A DNA stretch of 55,934 bases, from assembly GCA_020847975.1 (NCBI GenBank), contig JADLBD010000085.1, positions 1-55,934 of the forward strand, written 5' to 3'. The notes beneath the pieces were generated by a model, which was not told the origin of the DNA, searched no databases, and saw nothing but the letters and a program-made list of their open reading frames with translations. Numbering within the stretch: the stretch's first letter is position 1; each line of letters starts with the position of its first letter. Made by a program: the position numbers and the translations under genes. Source of the DNA: Bryobacterales bacterium. GTDB lineage: Bacteria > Acidobacteriota > Terriglobia > Bryobacterales > Bryobacteraceae. Below, in pieces: positions 34,871-43,442 of this stretch.

Positions 34871-36373
34871 ATGCGGGAAGAAGCAATCCGGTTCCTCAAG
34901 TGCCTGAGCGCGGCGAATCTGTGTTATTTCCGTATTTGGGCCGAACTCTTCTCATGGGCGTCGCCGCCCAGCCTTTTCTTCCGCCGCTTCGGTCCGCCTC
35001 CCACGTGGTACTACTCGGCCATCTTCAACGTTCTCATTTTGGCCGTGGTTCTGTACGTCTTCGCCAGGAAACGTTGGCGGTTGGCCTTTGCCCTGGTGGC
35101 TTGTGTCATCGCCAAGGAAGTTGTCTTTACGATTCTCAAGGTCGAGGGCGGACTCGGCGGTAGTGTGGCCGTTTTCTTTTACAGCCTTCCGAGAGTCGTT
35201 CTGGCGGCGGGACTGGCGGTAGCGGCGCTCTCCTTCGCATTGCTGTTCCTTCGCTGGTCCCCAAAATTGCAATCCAGATTCGGCTCTTTCCTCTTCGCCA
35301 TGTCCTCCCTGATACCTCTCACTTTTGGTAACGCAATCTTTCGCGCCCATCAGGACCCGGTACTCCGCGCTCCCCTCCCCCGGCAACCCCCATCCCATCA
35401 TGTGGCCGCGCGCCGCGTCGTGTGGATCGTATTCGATGAAATGGATGAACGGATCGCTTTTTCGCGGCGCGCATCACAATTCAGCCTCCCGAATCTCGAC
35501 CGCTTTCGCGCCGAAGCGCAGGTTGCCACCCATGCGCGCAGTCCCTCCGATGCCACCATTGTGTCCATTCCCTCCCTGCTCATCGGCAAACTCGTGAGTT
35601 CTGACCGTCCCTTGAACGTCAAGAGACTCGAGGTTACCTTTGCCGGATCCCACCAGAAAGGCGACCTGGGGCAGGTTCCCGATGTCTTTTCCAGGACGCG
35701 GGAGCATGGACTCCGGAGCGGCATCACGGGCTGGTATGTCCCCTACTGCCGAATCTTTGAAGACAGGGTGGATGACTGTGTCTGGTGGCCGATGAACCGC
35801 CAGATCAACTCGTATGGGTCCACCTTGCCCCAATCCTTGTGGAATCAGCCGCGGAGTCTGTTCGAAACAAGCCTCTACTCCCTTTTTGGACCATCTCTGG
35901 CAGTGTTGGCTCAGGTGCGCACGGTGAATGAAATGATTGCCGAGGCGGCGGCCATGGCTGCTCGCAAAGATCTGAATCTTGTCTTCTGCCATTTCCCCGT
36001 TCCTCATCCACCATTCGTCTATGATTCATCGAAGCGTTCCCTTACCTCCTATACAACCCATTCGCGCGGCTACCTGGACAATCTGCAGCTTGCCGACCAC
36101 ATCTTTTCCAGGATCCGCGACGCTATGGAGCGCGCCGGCGTGTGGGACGACACGGCGGTGCTCATCACTGCCGATCATGGCTTCCGCCATTCCCCCTCAC
36201 TGGGATATCCGGCTGAAACGAGGCATGTCCCGTGGATGATGAAGTGGCCGCGCAACAGCGAAGCCGGAACGATCGGCTCCCCGTTTGAAAGCGTCGGAAC
36301 CGCGGATGTGTTGCTCGAGTTTCTGACTTCGGGCAAAATCGGCGCCGTGGACCGGATCGTGTCGAACCAGTGA
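34871..36373 (+). CDS. Membrane sulfatase/phosphoethanolamine-transferase-like protein
   Basis: 500 residues. Several N-terminal hydrophobic segments (residues ~30-155) precede an alkaline-phosphatase-superfamily domain with RRVVWIVFDEMDE (metal-binding aspartate), SPSDATIVSIPSLL (candidate nucleophile region) and LITADHGFRH (metal-binding DH). The layout resembles LTA-synthase/EptA-like enzymes that transfer phospho groups to envelope glycans, or sulfatases. It starts 6 bp after the methyltransferase stop. Confidence 0.8.
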   Translation: MREEAIRFLKCLSAANLCYFRIWAELFSWASPPSLFFRRFGPPPTWYYSAIFNVLILAVVLYVFARKRWRLAFALVACVIAKEVVFTILKVEGGLGGSVAVFFYSLPRVVLAAGLAVAALSFALLFLRWSPKLQSRFGSFLFAMSSLIPLTFGNAIFRAHQDPVLRAPLPRQPPSHHVAARRVVWIVFDEMDERIAFSRRASQFSLPNLDRFRAEAQVATHARSPSDATIVSIPSLLIGKLVSSDRPLNVKRLEVTFAGSHQKGDLGQVPDVFSRTREHGLRSGITGWYVPYCRIFEDRVDDCVWWPMNRQINSYGSTLPQSLWNQPRSLFETSLYSLFGPSLAVLAQVRTVNEMIAEAAAMAARKDLNLVFCHFPVPHPPFVYDSSKRSLTSYTTHSRGYLDNLQLADHIFSRIRDAMERAGVWDDTAVLITADHGFRHSPSLGYPAETRHVPWMMKWPRNSEAGTIGSPFESVGTADVLLEFLTSGKIGAVDRIVSNQ

Positions 36374-36478
36374 GCGCACCCATACCGGCGGATCGGCATC
36401 CGTGGGCGTGCCTCACTGACTGGTATTCTAGTGCTTGGCTAAATGCCATGAGCATTCTCATCGAGGAGACAAAGCTGT

Positions 36479-37243
36479 ATGAAAGGCGTCGTACTTGCCG
36501 GAGGCACGGGGAGCCGTTTGTTCCCTCTTACGAAAATCACCAATAAACACCTCCTGCCCATCTTCAACAAACCGATGATCTACTACCCCATCCAGACCCT
36601 CGTGGATGCGGGGATTCACGACATCCTCATCGTCACCGGCGGCCGTAACTCGGGCGATTTTCTGCGTCTCCTCGGCAATGGCAAAGAGTTCGGATTGAAA
36701 CATCTGAACTACACCTATCAGGAAGGGGAAGGCGGTATCGCCGATGCGCTCAACCTCGCGGAACACTTCGCCGACGGCCAGAAGATCTGCGTCGTGTTGG
36801 GGGACAACATCATCGAGGGCAGTATTCGCAAAGCGGCCGATGCCTTCCGCGCCCAGGAACGAGGAGCCAGAATCCTGCTCAAGGAGGTGACCGACGCCGA
36901 ACGTTTCGGCGTGGCGGAAATGCAGGGCGGCCGCATCATCGGTATCGAGGAAAAACCTCGCCATCCCAAGTCGAATTACGCAGTCACCGGCATCTACATG
37001 TATGACGAGACGGTCTTTGAGAAAATCCGCCTGTTGGTGCCCTCCCGCCGCGGAGAACTCGAGATCACCGATGTCAACAACGCTTACATCCGCGAAGGCA
37101 CTCTCAGCTATTCCTTTCTCGAAGGCTGGTGGACCGATGCCGGAACCTTCGAATCCTTGCGCCGCGCGACGAATCTCGTCGCGGAGACCGAGGAACTGCG
37201 CGACGCGAAGTTGATCCAGCAGGCGGCTGCCGACGCCGAATAG
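36479..37243 (+). CDS. rfbA: Glucose-1-phosphate thymidylyltransferase, short form
   Basis: 254 residues; makes dTDP-glucose from dTTP and glucose-1-phosphate. Nucleotidyltransferase motif GGTGSRLFPLTKITNKHLLP, GDNIIEG and EEKPRHPKS, and WTDAGTFESL near the end. It is about 35 residues shorter than the enteric RmlA because the C-terminal allosteric helices are missing. A GAGGAG site precedes the ATG. It is followed 20 bp later by rfbB. Confidence 0.93.
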   Translation: MKGVVLAGGTGSRLFPLTKITNKHLLPIFNKPMIYYPIQTLVDAGIHDILIVTGGRNSGDFLRLLGNGKEFGLKHLNYTYQEGEGGIADALNLAEHFADGQKICVVLGDNIIEGSIRKAADAFRAQERGARILLKEVTDAERFGVAEMQGGRIIGIEEKPRHPKSNYAVTGIYMYDETVFEKIRLLVPSRRGELEITDVNNAYIREGTLSYSFLEGWWTDAGTFESLRRATNLVAETEELRDAKLIQQAAADAE

Positions 37244-37263
37244 AAACACGCCTTGGAGATCTC

Positions 37264-38274
37264 ATGAAGCTACTGGTTACCGGAGGCGCCGGGTTCATCG
37301 GCTCCGCGTTCGTTCGGCTCGTCTTGAAGGAGCATCCCCGCTTTACGGTAGTGAATCTCGACAAATTAACCTATGCGGGTAATCTCGAGAATCTGGCCGC
37401 CGTGGCGGAATCCCCGAACTACCGCTTCGTCAAAGGGGATATTGCCGGCGGAGAAGCGATGCGGGAACTGTTCGCCCAAGAGAAGCCGGATGCGGTGGTT
37501 CATTTCGCGGCGGAGAGCCACGTGGACCGCAGCATCCTTTCTCCCGAACCCGTGGTTCGGACCAATTTCAACGGCACGTTCTGTCTTCTCGAAGCCGCTC
37601 GCCGGAATGGCATTGGCCGGTTCCTCCATGTGTCCACCGATGAGGTCTATGGAAGCCTCGAAGAACCGCATGAAGCCGATGAGAACTATCCCCTGAATCC
37701 GTCAAGCCCCTATTCGGCCTCCAAGGCAGGCTCCGATCTGCTGGCCTTGAGCTATCACACTACATACAAGCTTCCTGTCACCGTCACCCGCGCCTCCAAC
37801 AACTACGGCCCCTTTCAGTTTCCCGAGAAGCTGATTCCTCTGATGATTTCCAACGCCCTCGAAAACAAGCCGCTCCCCATCTATGGCGATGGAATGCAGG
37901 TGCGCGACTGGCTCTTTGTCGAAGACCATTGCCGGGCGCTGCTGGCCGTGCTCGAAAAGGGGCGTAACGGTCAAATCTACAACATCGGCGGAAGCCTTGC
38001 CCTTCCCAACCGCGAAGTGGTGCGGCGCATCCTCACGGCAACGGGCAAGCCCGCCAGTCTCATGACCACGGTGACCGACCGGCCCGGCCATGACCGCCGC
38101 TACGCCCTCAGCAGCGCCAAACTGCGGCAGGAAACCGGATGGGCTCCCCAAGTGTCCTTCGAAGAAGGGTTGCCCCTCACCGTCCGCTGGTATCAGGACA
38201 ATGCCGGCTGGGTGCGCCGCGTGAAGAGCGGAGAGTACCAGCAGTATTACGAGCGTAACTACGCCAACCGCTGA
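37264..38274 (+). CDS. rfbB: dTDP-glucose 4,6-dehydratase
   Basis: 336 residues, extended SDR. NAD-binding TGGAGFIGSAFVRL at the N-terminus, the STDEVYG motif, catalytic YSASKAGSD, and NNYGPFQFPEKLIPL. It converts dTDP-glucose to dTDP-4-keto-6-deoxyglucose, the second step to dTDP-L-rhamnose. The ATG at 37264 has GGAG 6 bp before it; the open frame upstream lies inside rfbA. rfbC and rfbD are not in the window. Confidence 0.96.
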   Translation: MKLLVTGGAGFIGSAFVRLVLKEHPRFTVVNLDKLTYAGNLENLAAVAESPNYRFVKGDIAGGEAMRELFAQEKPDAVVHFAAESHVDRSILSPEPVVRTNFNGTFCLLEAARRNGIGRFLHVSTDEVYGSLEEPHEADENYPLNPSSPYSASKAGSDLLALSYHTTYKLPVTVTRASNNYGPFQFPEKLIPLMISNALENKPLPIYGDGMQVRDWLFVEDHCRALLAVLEKGRNGQIYNIGGSLALPNREVVRRILTATGKPASLMTTVTDRPGHDRRYALSSAKLRQETGWAPQVSFEEGLPLTVRWYQDNAGWVRRVKSGEYQQYYERNYANR

Positions 38275-38292
38275 TCCCGCGGCGCCTCGCCT

Positions 38293-39207
38293 CTACTTTT
38301 TCCTGCTATTGCGGATCTCTTCGAGCCGGCGCTTCAGATACTGCTGATACTCTTTCTTCAACTCCGGATCCCGCGGACTTCCGTAGATCTCGCTCGACTT
38401 GTACTTGCCCTCATCGAACTTCTTCCGCGTCCATTCGTCATGGATGTGCGTCTCGTCGGCGCGATCGAGCACCTGTTCCACCAGTTGCGGGGGAATGAAG
38501 TATATACCTTCCCGGTCTCCCACCACCAGGTCTCCAGGCATCACGGTCACGCCGCCGATCCGTACCGGGATGTTGATGCCTGTCAGCATCACTTCCCCAA
38601 TCGGCGTAGGATCCGCGGCGCGGAAATACGCCGGCATGTCCATGCTGGCGATGCCGTTGAGGTCCCTGATGCTGCCCTCCACCACCAGCCCGCCCCCATG
38701 GGTCGCCTTCATGACGTAGTAGAACAGGTTGTCGCCCACCATCGTTCCATTCACCTTCTTGCCGAACAGATCCACCACCAGGATGTCGCCCGGACGAAGC
38801 ATGTCGATGGCTGTCTGATTCTTGAGCCGCTCGAGTCCCTTGGCCTTGGCCTTCGCCTGCGCGACATCATCCACATCCGGCCGCACGGGCATGAACTGTA
38901 CGGTAAAAGCCCGGCCTACCATCGTCTTGCCGGGATGCAGAATGCGGAATCCGTCCACATACTGGTTGCGGAATCCCTTGCCTGGCAGTACTGCCCAGAT
39001 CTCCTCTGACGATAGTTCCTTGGCCCGTTCCATCATCGAGTCCGGCACGTTCGGCCGCCCGTCGTCAAGACGGTCGAACGGATTGTGCGACGTGTAGTCG
39101 ATCAGATCCTGTTTCGTGAATTGAAAAAGCTGAGCTTTGGCGGCATCGGCTCCCAGCAGAGCCGCTGCGCACAGTCCTGCTAAGAGGTAGTTGCGGTTTG
39201 GAATCAT
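38293..39207 (-). CDS. Exported RraA-family protein
   Basis: 304 residues with a signal peptide (MIPNRNYLLAGLCAAALLGADAAKA). The RraA/HMG-aldolase-like core includes GDILVVDLFGKKVNGTMVGDN, VVEGSIRDLNGI and PGDLVVGDREGIYFIP. Cytosolic relatives either inhibit RNase E or are class II aldolases; an exported form is more likely a catabolic enzyme. The start has GGAG just upstream. The gene converges with rfbB. Confidence 0.85.
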   Translation of the reverse strand: MIPNRNYLLAGLCAAALLGADAAKAQLFQFTKQDLIDYTSHNPFDRLDDGRPNVPDSMMERAKELSSEEIWAVLPGKGFRNQYVDGFRILHPGKTMVGRAFTVQFMPVRPDVDDVAQAKAKAKGLERLKNQTAIDMLRPGDILVVDLFGKKVNGTMVGDNLFYYVMKATHGGGLVVEGSIRDLNGIASMDMPAYFRAADPTPIGEVMLTGINIPVRIGGVTVMPGDLVVGDREGIYFIPPQLVEQVLDRADETHIHDEWTRKKFDEGKYKSSEIYGSPRDPELKKEYQQYLKRRLEEIRNSRKK

Positions 39208-39649
39208 CTTCTGTCTCCTGTCGGCATATATGAGTGCTGCGTTGGCGCGACGTAGGTCCAACACGGCAATTGTATTGTAGTTTTGCCTGCAAAGGAGATC
39301 GGCCCCTGGCGGGAGAGGGTGGATGGGCCATTCACGAATCCAGCTTCCATGTCGCGCTACCCCTCAGCCGGACAATTTCCAGCCTGACTTTTCCTCCGGC
39401 GCGAGTTTGACGGCGGAAACGTCAGTTTTACGGGGCATCGAACCTGGGTGCGCGGTAGGCCCACCCACCCTTCTTTCTCGTCAATGGATCCGCTGTTTAC
39501 GAATCCTGGAGACGGCTTGCAACAGGCGCTTGTGATTCGTTCACCAACATCCGCTTCTGCTTCCGCCTCCCTTCACTTAGTAACGCGCAATCGGCCAGGT
39601 GCAACCCATCAGTCTTTTTCAACCGATGCCGTTGCCGGAACCTGTTCAT
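39208..39649 (-). other. Gene-free interval
   Basis: No gene, tRNA or terminator was recognised in 442 bp. It must contain the promoter of the RraA-like gene, near 39230-39290, where short AT-rich sequence lies. The rest has no open frame with convincing coding character. Confidence 0.4.
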
Positions 39650-39880
39650 TCAGTTCAACACGGCATAGAGCGATGTCCGTTTGGCCGCGATCCGGAGAAT
39701 GTGGATGAACTCCTCCGCCTCGCGGTACTTTCCGCGGCACTGTGTGCATCCGGACAAATGTCTGGCCACCAGTTCCCGCCGCGACTCCGGCAGGTCGTTC
39801 AGAGCGTGCAATCCCAGTGCCTCTTCGTTGACGTGGCGCTGCTTCGTAAAAATCCGCATGTTCTTGTCCCTCGCTTCCAT
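39650..39880 (-). CDS. Zinc-finger (anti-sigma-like) small protein
   Basis: 76 residues. LGLHALNDLPESRRELVARH followed by LSGCTQCRGKY gives an H-x3-C-x2-C motif as in ZAS/zf-HC2 anti-sigma domains, but there is no membrane segment and no adjacent sigma-factor gene. The ATG at 39880 has AGGA 5 bp upstream. A helix-rich tail follows. A zinc-binding sensor or an orphan anti-sigma domain are both possible. Confidence 0.65.
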   Translation of the reverse strand: MEARDKNMRIFTKQRHVNEEALGLHALNDLPESRRELVARHLSGCTQCRGKYREAEEFIHILRIAAKRTSLYAVLN

Positions 39881-40104
39881 CAAATTCCTGCATGGATCTC
39901 AACGGTTTCTCAAGCATGCGTTACCGCATACGAAAGGATAGGAATTCTAGCCAAGTCGAACAATCGGTCTTTCGTACCAGAAATTTGCTAGAGCCGAAGT
40001 GCCATTCTCTAAGGCCTTTGACTTAAGGGAGACGGCTCATGTGTAGACCGCCCTAATGAAGCGCCTCCCGGCAAATCAGTGCGACAATAGCTAAAGGTAG
40101 AAGC

Positions 40105-42624
40105 GTGGCTATCCGAGCGCGAGTTCCTAAACAACCCCCATTCACCCGCTTTCTCTTCCACCCCGCAGGCCGGGTCCTCCTCGCCCTCAGCGCAATGGCG
40201 TTGACTTTGGGGATGTCCGTCTTCCTGTTTTTCTATTTCAAATACGCGCGTCTCATCGATGAAAAGCTCAGTGCGGGCCCGTTTACCAACACCTCCATGG
40301 TTTTCGGCGCCCCCCGTCTCGTGACTCTCGGGGATGAGGCCACGCCCGCGGAGATCGTTGCCGCGCTCCGCGCCAGCGGTTACAACGAGTCCCGCGCCAC
40401 GCGCATGGGCGCCTACACCATGCGCCCCGATTCCCTGGAAATCTATCCCGGCCCGGATTCCTACTTCAAGCAGGAGGCGGCTGTCCTCAAGTTCCAGGAA
40501 GGGAAGGTGTCGCAGATCATCTCCCTTCGCGACAACACCGAGCGCACGCAATACACCCTCGAGCCCGAACTGATCACCAATCTCTTCGACCGCAACCGCG
40601 AGAAACGCCGCCTGGTTCGTTTCCAGGACATCCCGCCATTGCTGGTCCATGCCGTCATATCCGCCGAGGACAAGCGCTTTTTCCAGCATGCCGGTTTTGA
40701 TCCGCTGCGCATCCTCAAAGCCGTCTACGTGGACGTGCGCGAAGGCTATCGCGCGCAGGGAGCCTCCACTCTGAGCATGCAGGTGGCTCGCATGTTCTGG
40801 CTCGATCAGCAGAAGACCTTCAACCGCAAAGCCGCCGAAGTGCTCATCACGATGGAGCTCGAGCGCAAACTCACCAAGGAACAGATTTTCGAGTACTACG
40901 CCAACCAGGTGGACCTCGGCCGGCGCGGCAGTTTCGCCATCCGCGGCTTCGGTGAAGCGTCGCTCGCCTACTTCGGCAAAGACCTCAGCCAGTTAACCAT
41001 CGCCGAGGCCGCAACCCTCGCCGGTCTCATCCAACGCCCGAGTTTCACCAATCCCTACCGCTGGCCGGACCGCGCCGTAGCCCGGCGAAACATAATCCTC
41101 TCCCTCATGCGCGATAACGGCTATATCAACGACCGCGAATACGCCGTCGCTCAGGCGACCCCGCTGGTATTGGCGAAAGGCGGCGTCGAGTCCACCGATG
41201 CGCCTTACTTCGTTGATATCGTCAATGATGACCTGCAGGATCGCTTTCAGGATCACGATTTCCAGAGTCATACCTACCGCGTCTACAGCACACTCGATAT
41301 GAACCTCCAGCGCGAGGCTGCCGAGGCGGTGCGATCAGGAATGAAGGAAGTGGATGAACGGCTGAAGCGGCGCTTCAAGGGCTACGGCGCCGCCATACCG
41401 GACGCGCAGGTGGCTCTGGTCGCCCTCGATGCGCACACCGGCGAGGTCAAGGCGCTCGTCGGAGGACGGAACTACGGCGTCAGCCAGTTGAACCACGTCC
41501 TGGCGAAACGTCAGCCAGGATCTTCCTTCAAGCCTTTTGTCTATGCCGCGGCATTGAATACGGCACTCAGCGGCGCCGGCGCCCCCATCACCGCCGTCAC
41601 CCACGTGTTGGATGAGCCCACCACCTTCTGGTTCGATGGGAAACCCTACGAACCCCATAACCACTACCGCGATTTCTACGGGTCGGTTACTCTGCGTCAG
41701 GCGCTCGCGAAATCCATGAATATCCCGGCTGTGAAAGTGGCGGAAATGGCCGGCTATGAGAATGTTGCCCGGCTCGCGCGAAACGCCGGGCTCGGTTCAG
41801 CCATCCACCCGACGCCCGCCATAGCCCTGGGAGCCTACGAGGTGACCCCTCTCGATATCGCCGGAGCTTACACCATCTTCTCCAACCACGGCATCTACGA
41901 AAAGCCGTACTATGTGAAAAGCATCCGCGATGACCGCGGGGATGTCATCTTCGATGCCAAGCCCACCCCGCGCCAGGTGCTCGATCCCCGCGTTGCCTAT
42001 CTCGTCACTGACCTGATGGAAGAGGTCCTGCGGACCGGAACCGGCGCGGGCGTGCGCGGACGCGGTTTCGTTCTTCCGGCAGCCGGAAAGACCGGAACCT
42101 CCCATGACGGCTGGTTTGCCGGATTCACAAGCAAGCTCATCTGCGTGGTGTGGGTGGGATTCGACGACAACAGGGTATTGGAACTGGATGGCTCCTATTC
42201 GGCCCTTCCCATCTGGGCGGAGTTCATGAAGCGTGCCCACCAGTACCGCGAATATGCTTCCGTCCACGGCTTTGAGGCCCCCGACGGGATCGTCACCGTC
42301 GAAGTGGATCCGGCTACGGGTGAACTGGCTGCCCCGGGATGTCCCAACACCCGTGGCGAAGTGTTCATCGCCGGTTCGCAGCCTCAGGAGATCTGCCGTC
42401 TGCACGGCGGGCACGGAGCCACCACGCAGGTGGCGGGGTGGGAAAGCCCCGAACCGGCGCCTGCCCCCGCCGAAACCCCTTCCCCACGCGCGAATTCCGG
42501 GTTTCCCCGCCGCGTAGCCCAGGCAACTCCGGCGCCGCCGCAGGCGGAAGGCAAGCCTCCGCAGCCGGCCCCGCAGCCCCGCCATAAAGGCTTCTTCGGA
42601 AAGATCCGAGATATGTTTAAATAG
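40105..42624 (+). CDS. Bifunctional class A penicillin-binding protein (PBP1b-like)
   Basis: 839 residues. N-terminal membrane anchor (about residues 20-48), a UB2H-like domain (YTMRPDSLEIYPGPDSY), glycosyltransferase GT51 motifs (AVISAEDKRFFQHAGFDP, QGASTLSMQVAR, RKLTKEQIFEYYANQV), then a transpeptidase domain with SSFK-type serine (PGSSFKPF), SMN and KTGTSHD. It polymerises and cross-links peptidoglycan. A proline-rich tail ends with a basic segment. The start is GTG at 40105 with an AAAGG site. It leads a three-gene operon with two TPR proteins. Confidence 0.95.
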   Translation: MAIRARVPKQPPFTRFLFHPAGRVLLALSAMALTLGMSVFLFFYFKYARLIDEKLSAGPFTNTSMVFGAPRLVTLGDEATPAEIVAALRASGYNESRATRMGAYTMRPDSLEIYPGPDSYFKQEAAVLKFQEGKVSQIISLRDNTERTQYTLEPELITNLFDRNREKRRLVRFQDIPPLLVHAVISAEDKRFFQHAGFDPLRILKAVYVDVREGYRAQGASTLSMQVARMFWLDQQKTFNRKAAEVLITMELERKLTKEQIFEYYANQVDLGRRGSFAIRGFGEASLAYFGKDLSQLTIAEAATLAGLIQRPSFTNPYRWPDRAVARRNIILSLMRDNGYINDREYAVAQATPLVLAKGGVESTDAPYFVDIVNDDLQDRFQDHDFQSHTYRVYSTLDMNLQREAAEAVRSGMKEVDERLKRRFKGYGAAIPDAQVALVALDAHTGEVKALVGGRNYGVSQLNHVLAKRQPGSSFKPFVYAAALNTALSGAGAPITAVTHVLDEPTTFWFDGKPYEPHNHYRDFYGSVTLRQALAKSMNIPAVKVAEMAGYENVARLARNAGLGSAIHPTPAIALGAYEVTPLDIAGAYTIFSNHGIYEKPYYVKSIRDDRGDVIFDAKPTPRQVLDPRVAYLVTDLMEEVLRTGTGAGVRGRGFVLPAAGKTGTSHDGWFAGFTSKLICVVWVGFDDNRVLELDGSYSALPIWAEFMKRAHQYREYASVHGFEAPDGIVTVEVDPATGELAAPGCPNTRGEVFIAGSQPQEICRLHGGHGATTQVAGWESPEPAPAPAETPSPRANSGFPRRVAQATPAPPQAEGKPPQPAPQPRHKGFFGKIRDMFK

Positions 42625-42650
42625 GCTTAAGGCTGTAAAGGAGGCCGGCT

Positions 42651-43442
42651 ATGGTAATTCCATGCCTGTTTCTGGTTCTTGGAGCCGCGTTCGCACAGAG
42701 CACGCAACCGGCTAATGAGAATCCATTGCTCCGGACGGCCGCCCATCCGGAGAATTCATCCACCCCTTCCAAGTCCGCTGTTTCCCCCGCTCCCCTGTCT
42801 CAGGAGATGCGTGGCGATATCTTCATGGCGCGGAAGATGTACCGCGAAGCCATCGAGGCATACCGCGACACCTTGGATCATTCCGCTATTCTCGAAAACA
42901 AGATCGGCATCGCCTACCACCAGATGCTGCTCCTCGATCAGGCGAGGAAGCAGTATGAGCACGCCATCAAGTTGAACCCCGGCTATTCGGAGGCAGTCAA
43001 CAACCTCGGCGCCATCTACTACGCCAAGAAGAGTTATCGCAAAGCCGTCAAGTACTATAAGAAGGCCCTCAAGCTCGCCCCTTCCTCGGCTTCCATCTAC
43101 AGCAACCTGGGCACTGCCTATTTTGCCCGCAAGAAGTACGATGACGCGTTTGCCGCCTATCAGAAAGCTCTCGAACTCGATCCGGAGGTCTTCGAGCATC
43201 GCGGCACGAACGGTGTGCTGTTGCAGGAGAGAAGCGTTCAGGAGCGCGCCAAGTTTCACTTCTACCTCGCCAAGACATACGCCAAGGCGGGCAATGCGGA
43301 GCGCGCTCTCCTCTACATGAGAAAAGCAATTGAAGAAGGCTTCAAGGACCGCAACAAGTTTGTGGAAGAGCCCGAGTTCGCGCCGCTTCGCGATCTGCCT
43401 GAGTTCCAGCAACTGATGGTGATGGAGACGCGTGTTCTGTAG
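42651..43442 (+). CDS. Exported TPR-repeat protein
   Basis: 263 residues. A short signal peptide (MVIPCLFLVLGAAFA), a linker rich in serine and proline, and about four tetratricopeptide units (YSEAVNNLGAIYYAKKSY, SASIYSNLGTAYFARKKY). A strong AAAGGAGG site lies 6 bp before the ATG. Its location after the PBP1 gene suggests a cell-wall or envelope scaffold. It overlaps the next gene by 11 bp. Confidence 0.85.
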   Translation: MVIPCLFLVLGAAFAQSTQPANENPLLRTAAHPENSSTPSKSAVSPAPLSQEMRGDIFMARKMYREAIEAYRDTLDHSAILENKIGIAYHQMLLLDQARKQYEHAIKLNPGYSEAVNNLGAIYYAKKSYRKAVKYYKKALKLAPSSASIYSNLGTAYFARKKYDDAFAAYQKALELDPEVFEHRGTNGVLLQERSVQERAKFHFYLAKTYAKAGNAERALLYMRKAIEEGFKDRNKFVEEPEFAPLRDLPEFQQLMVMETRVL

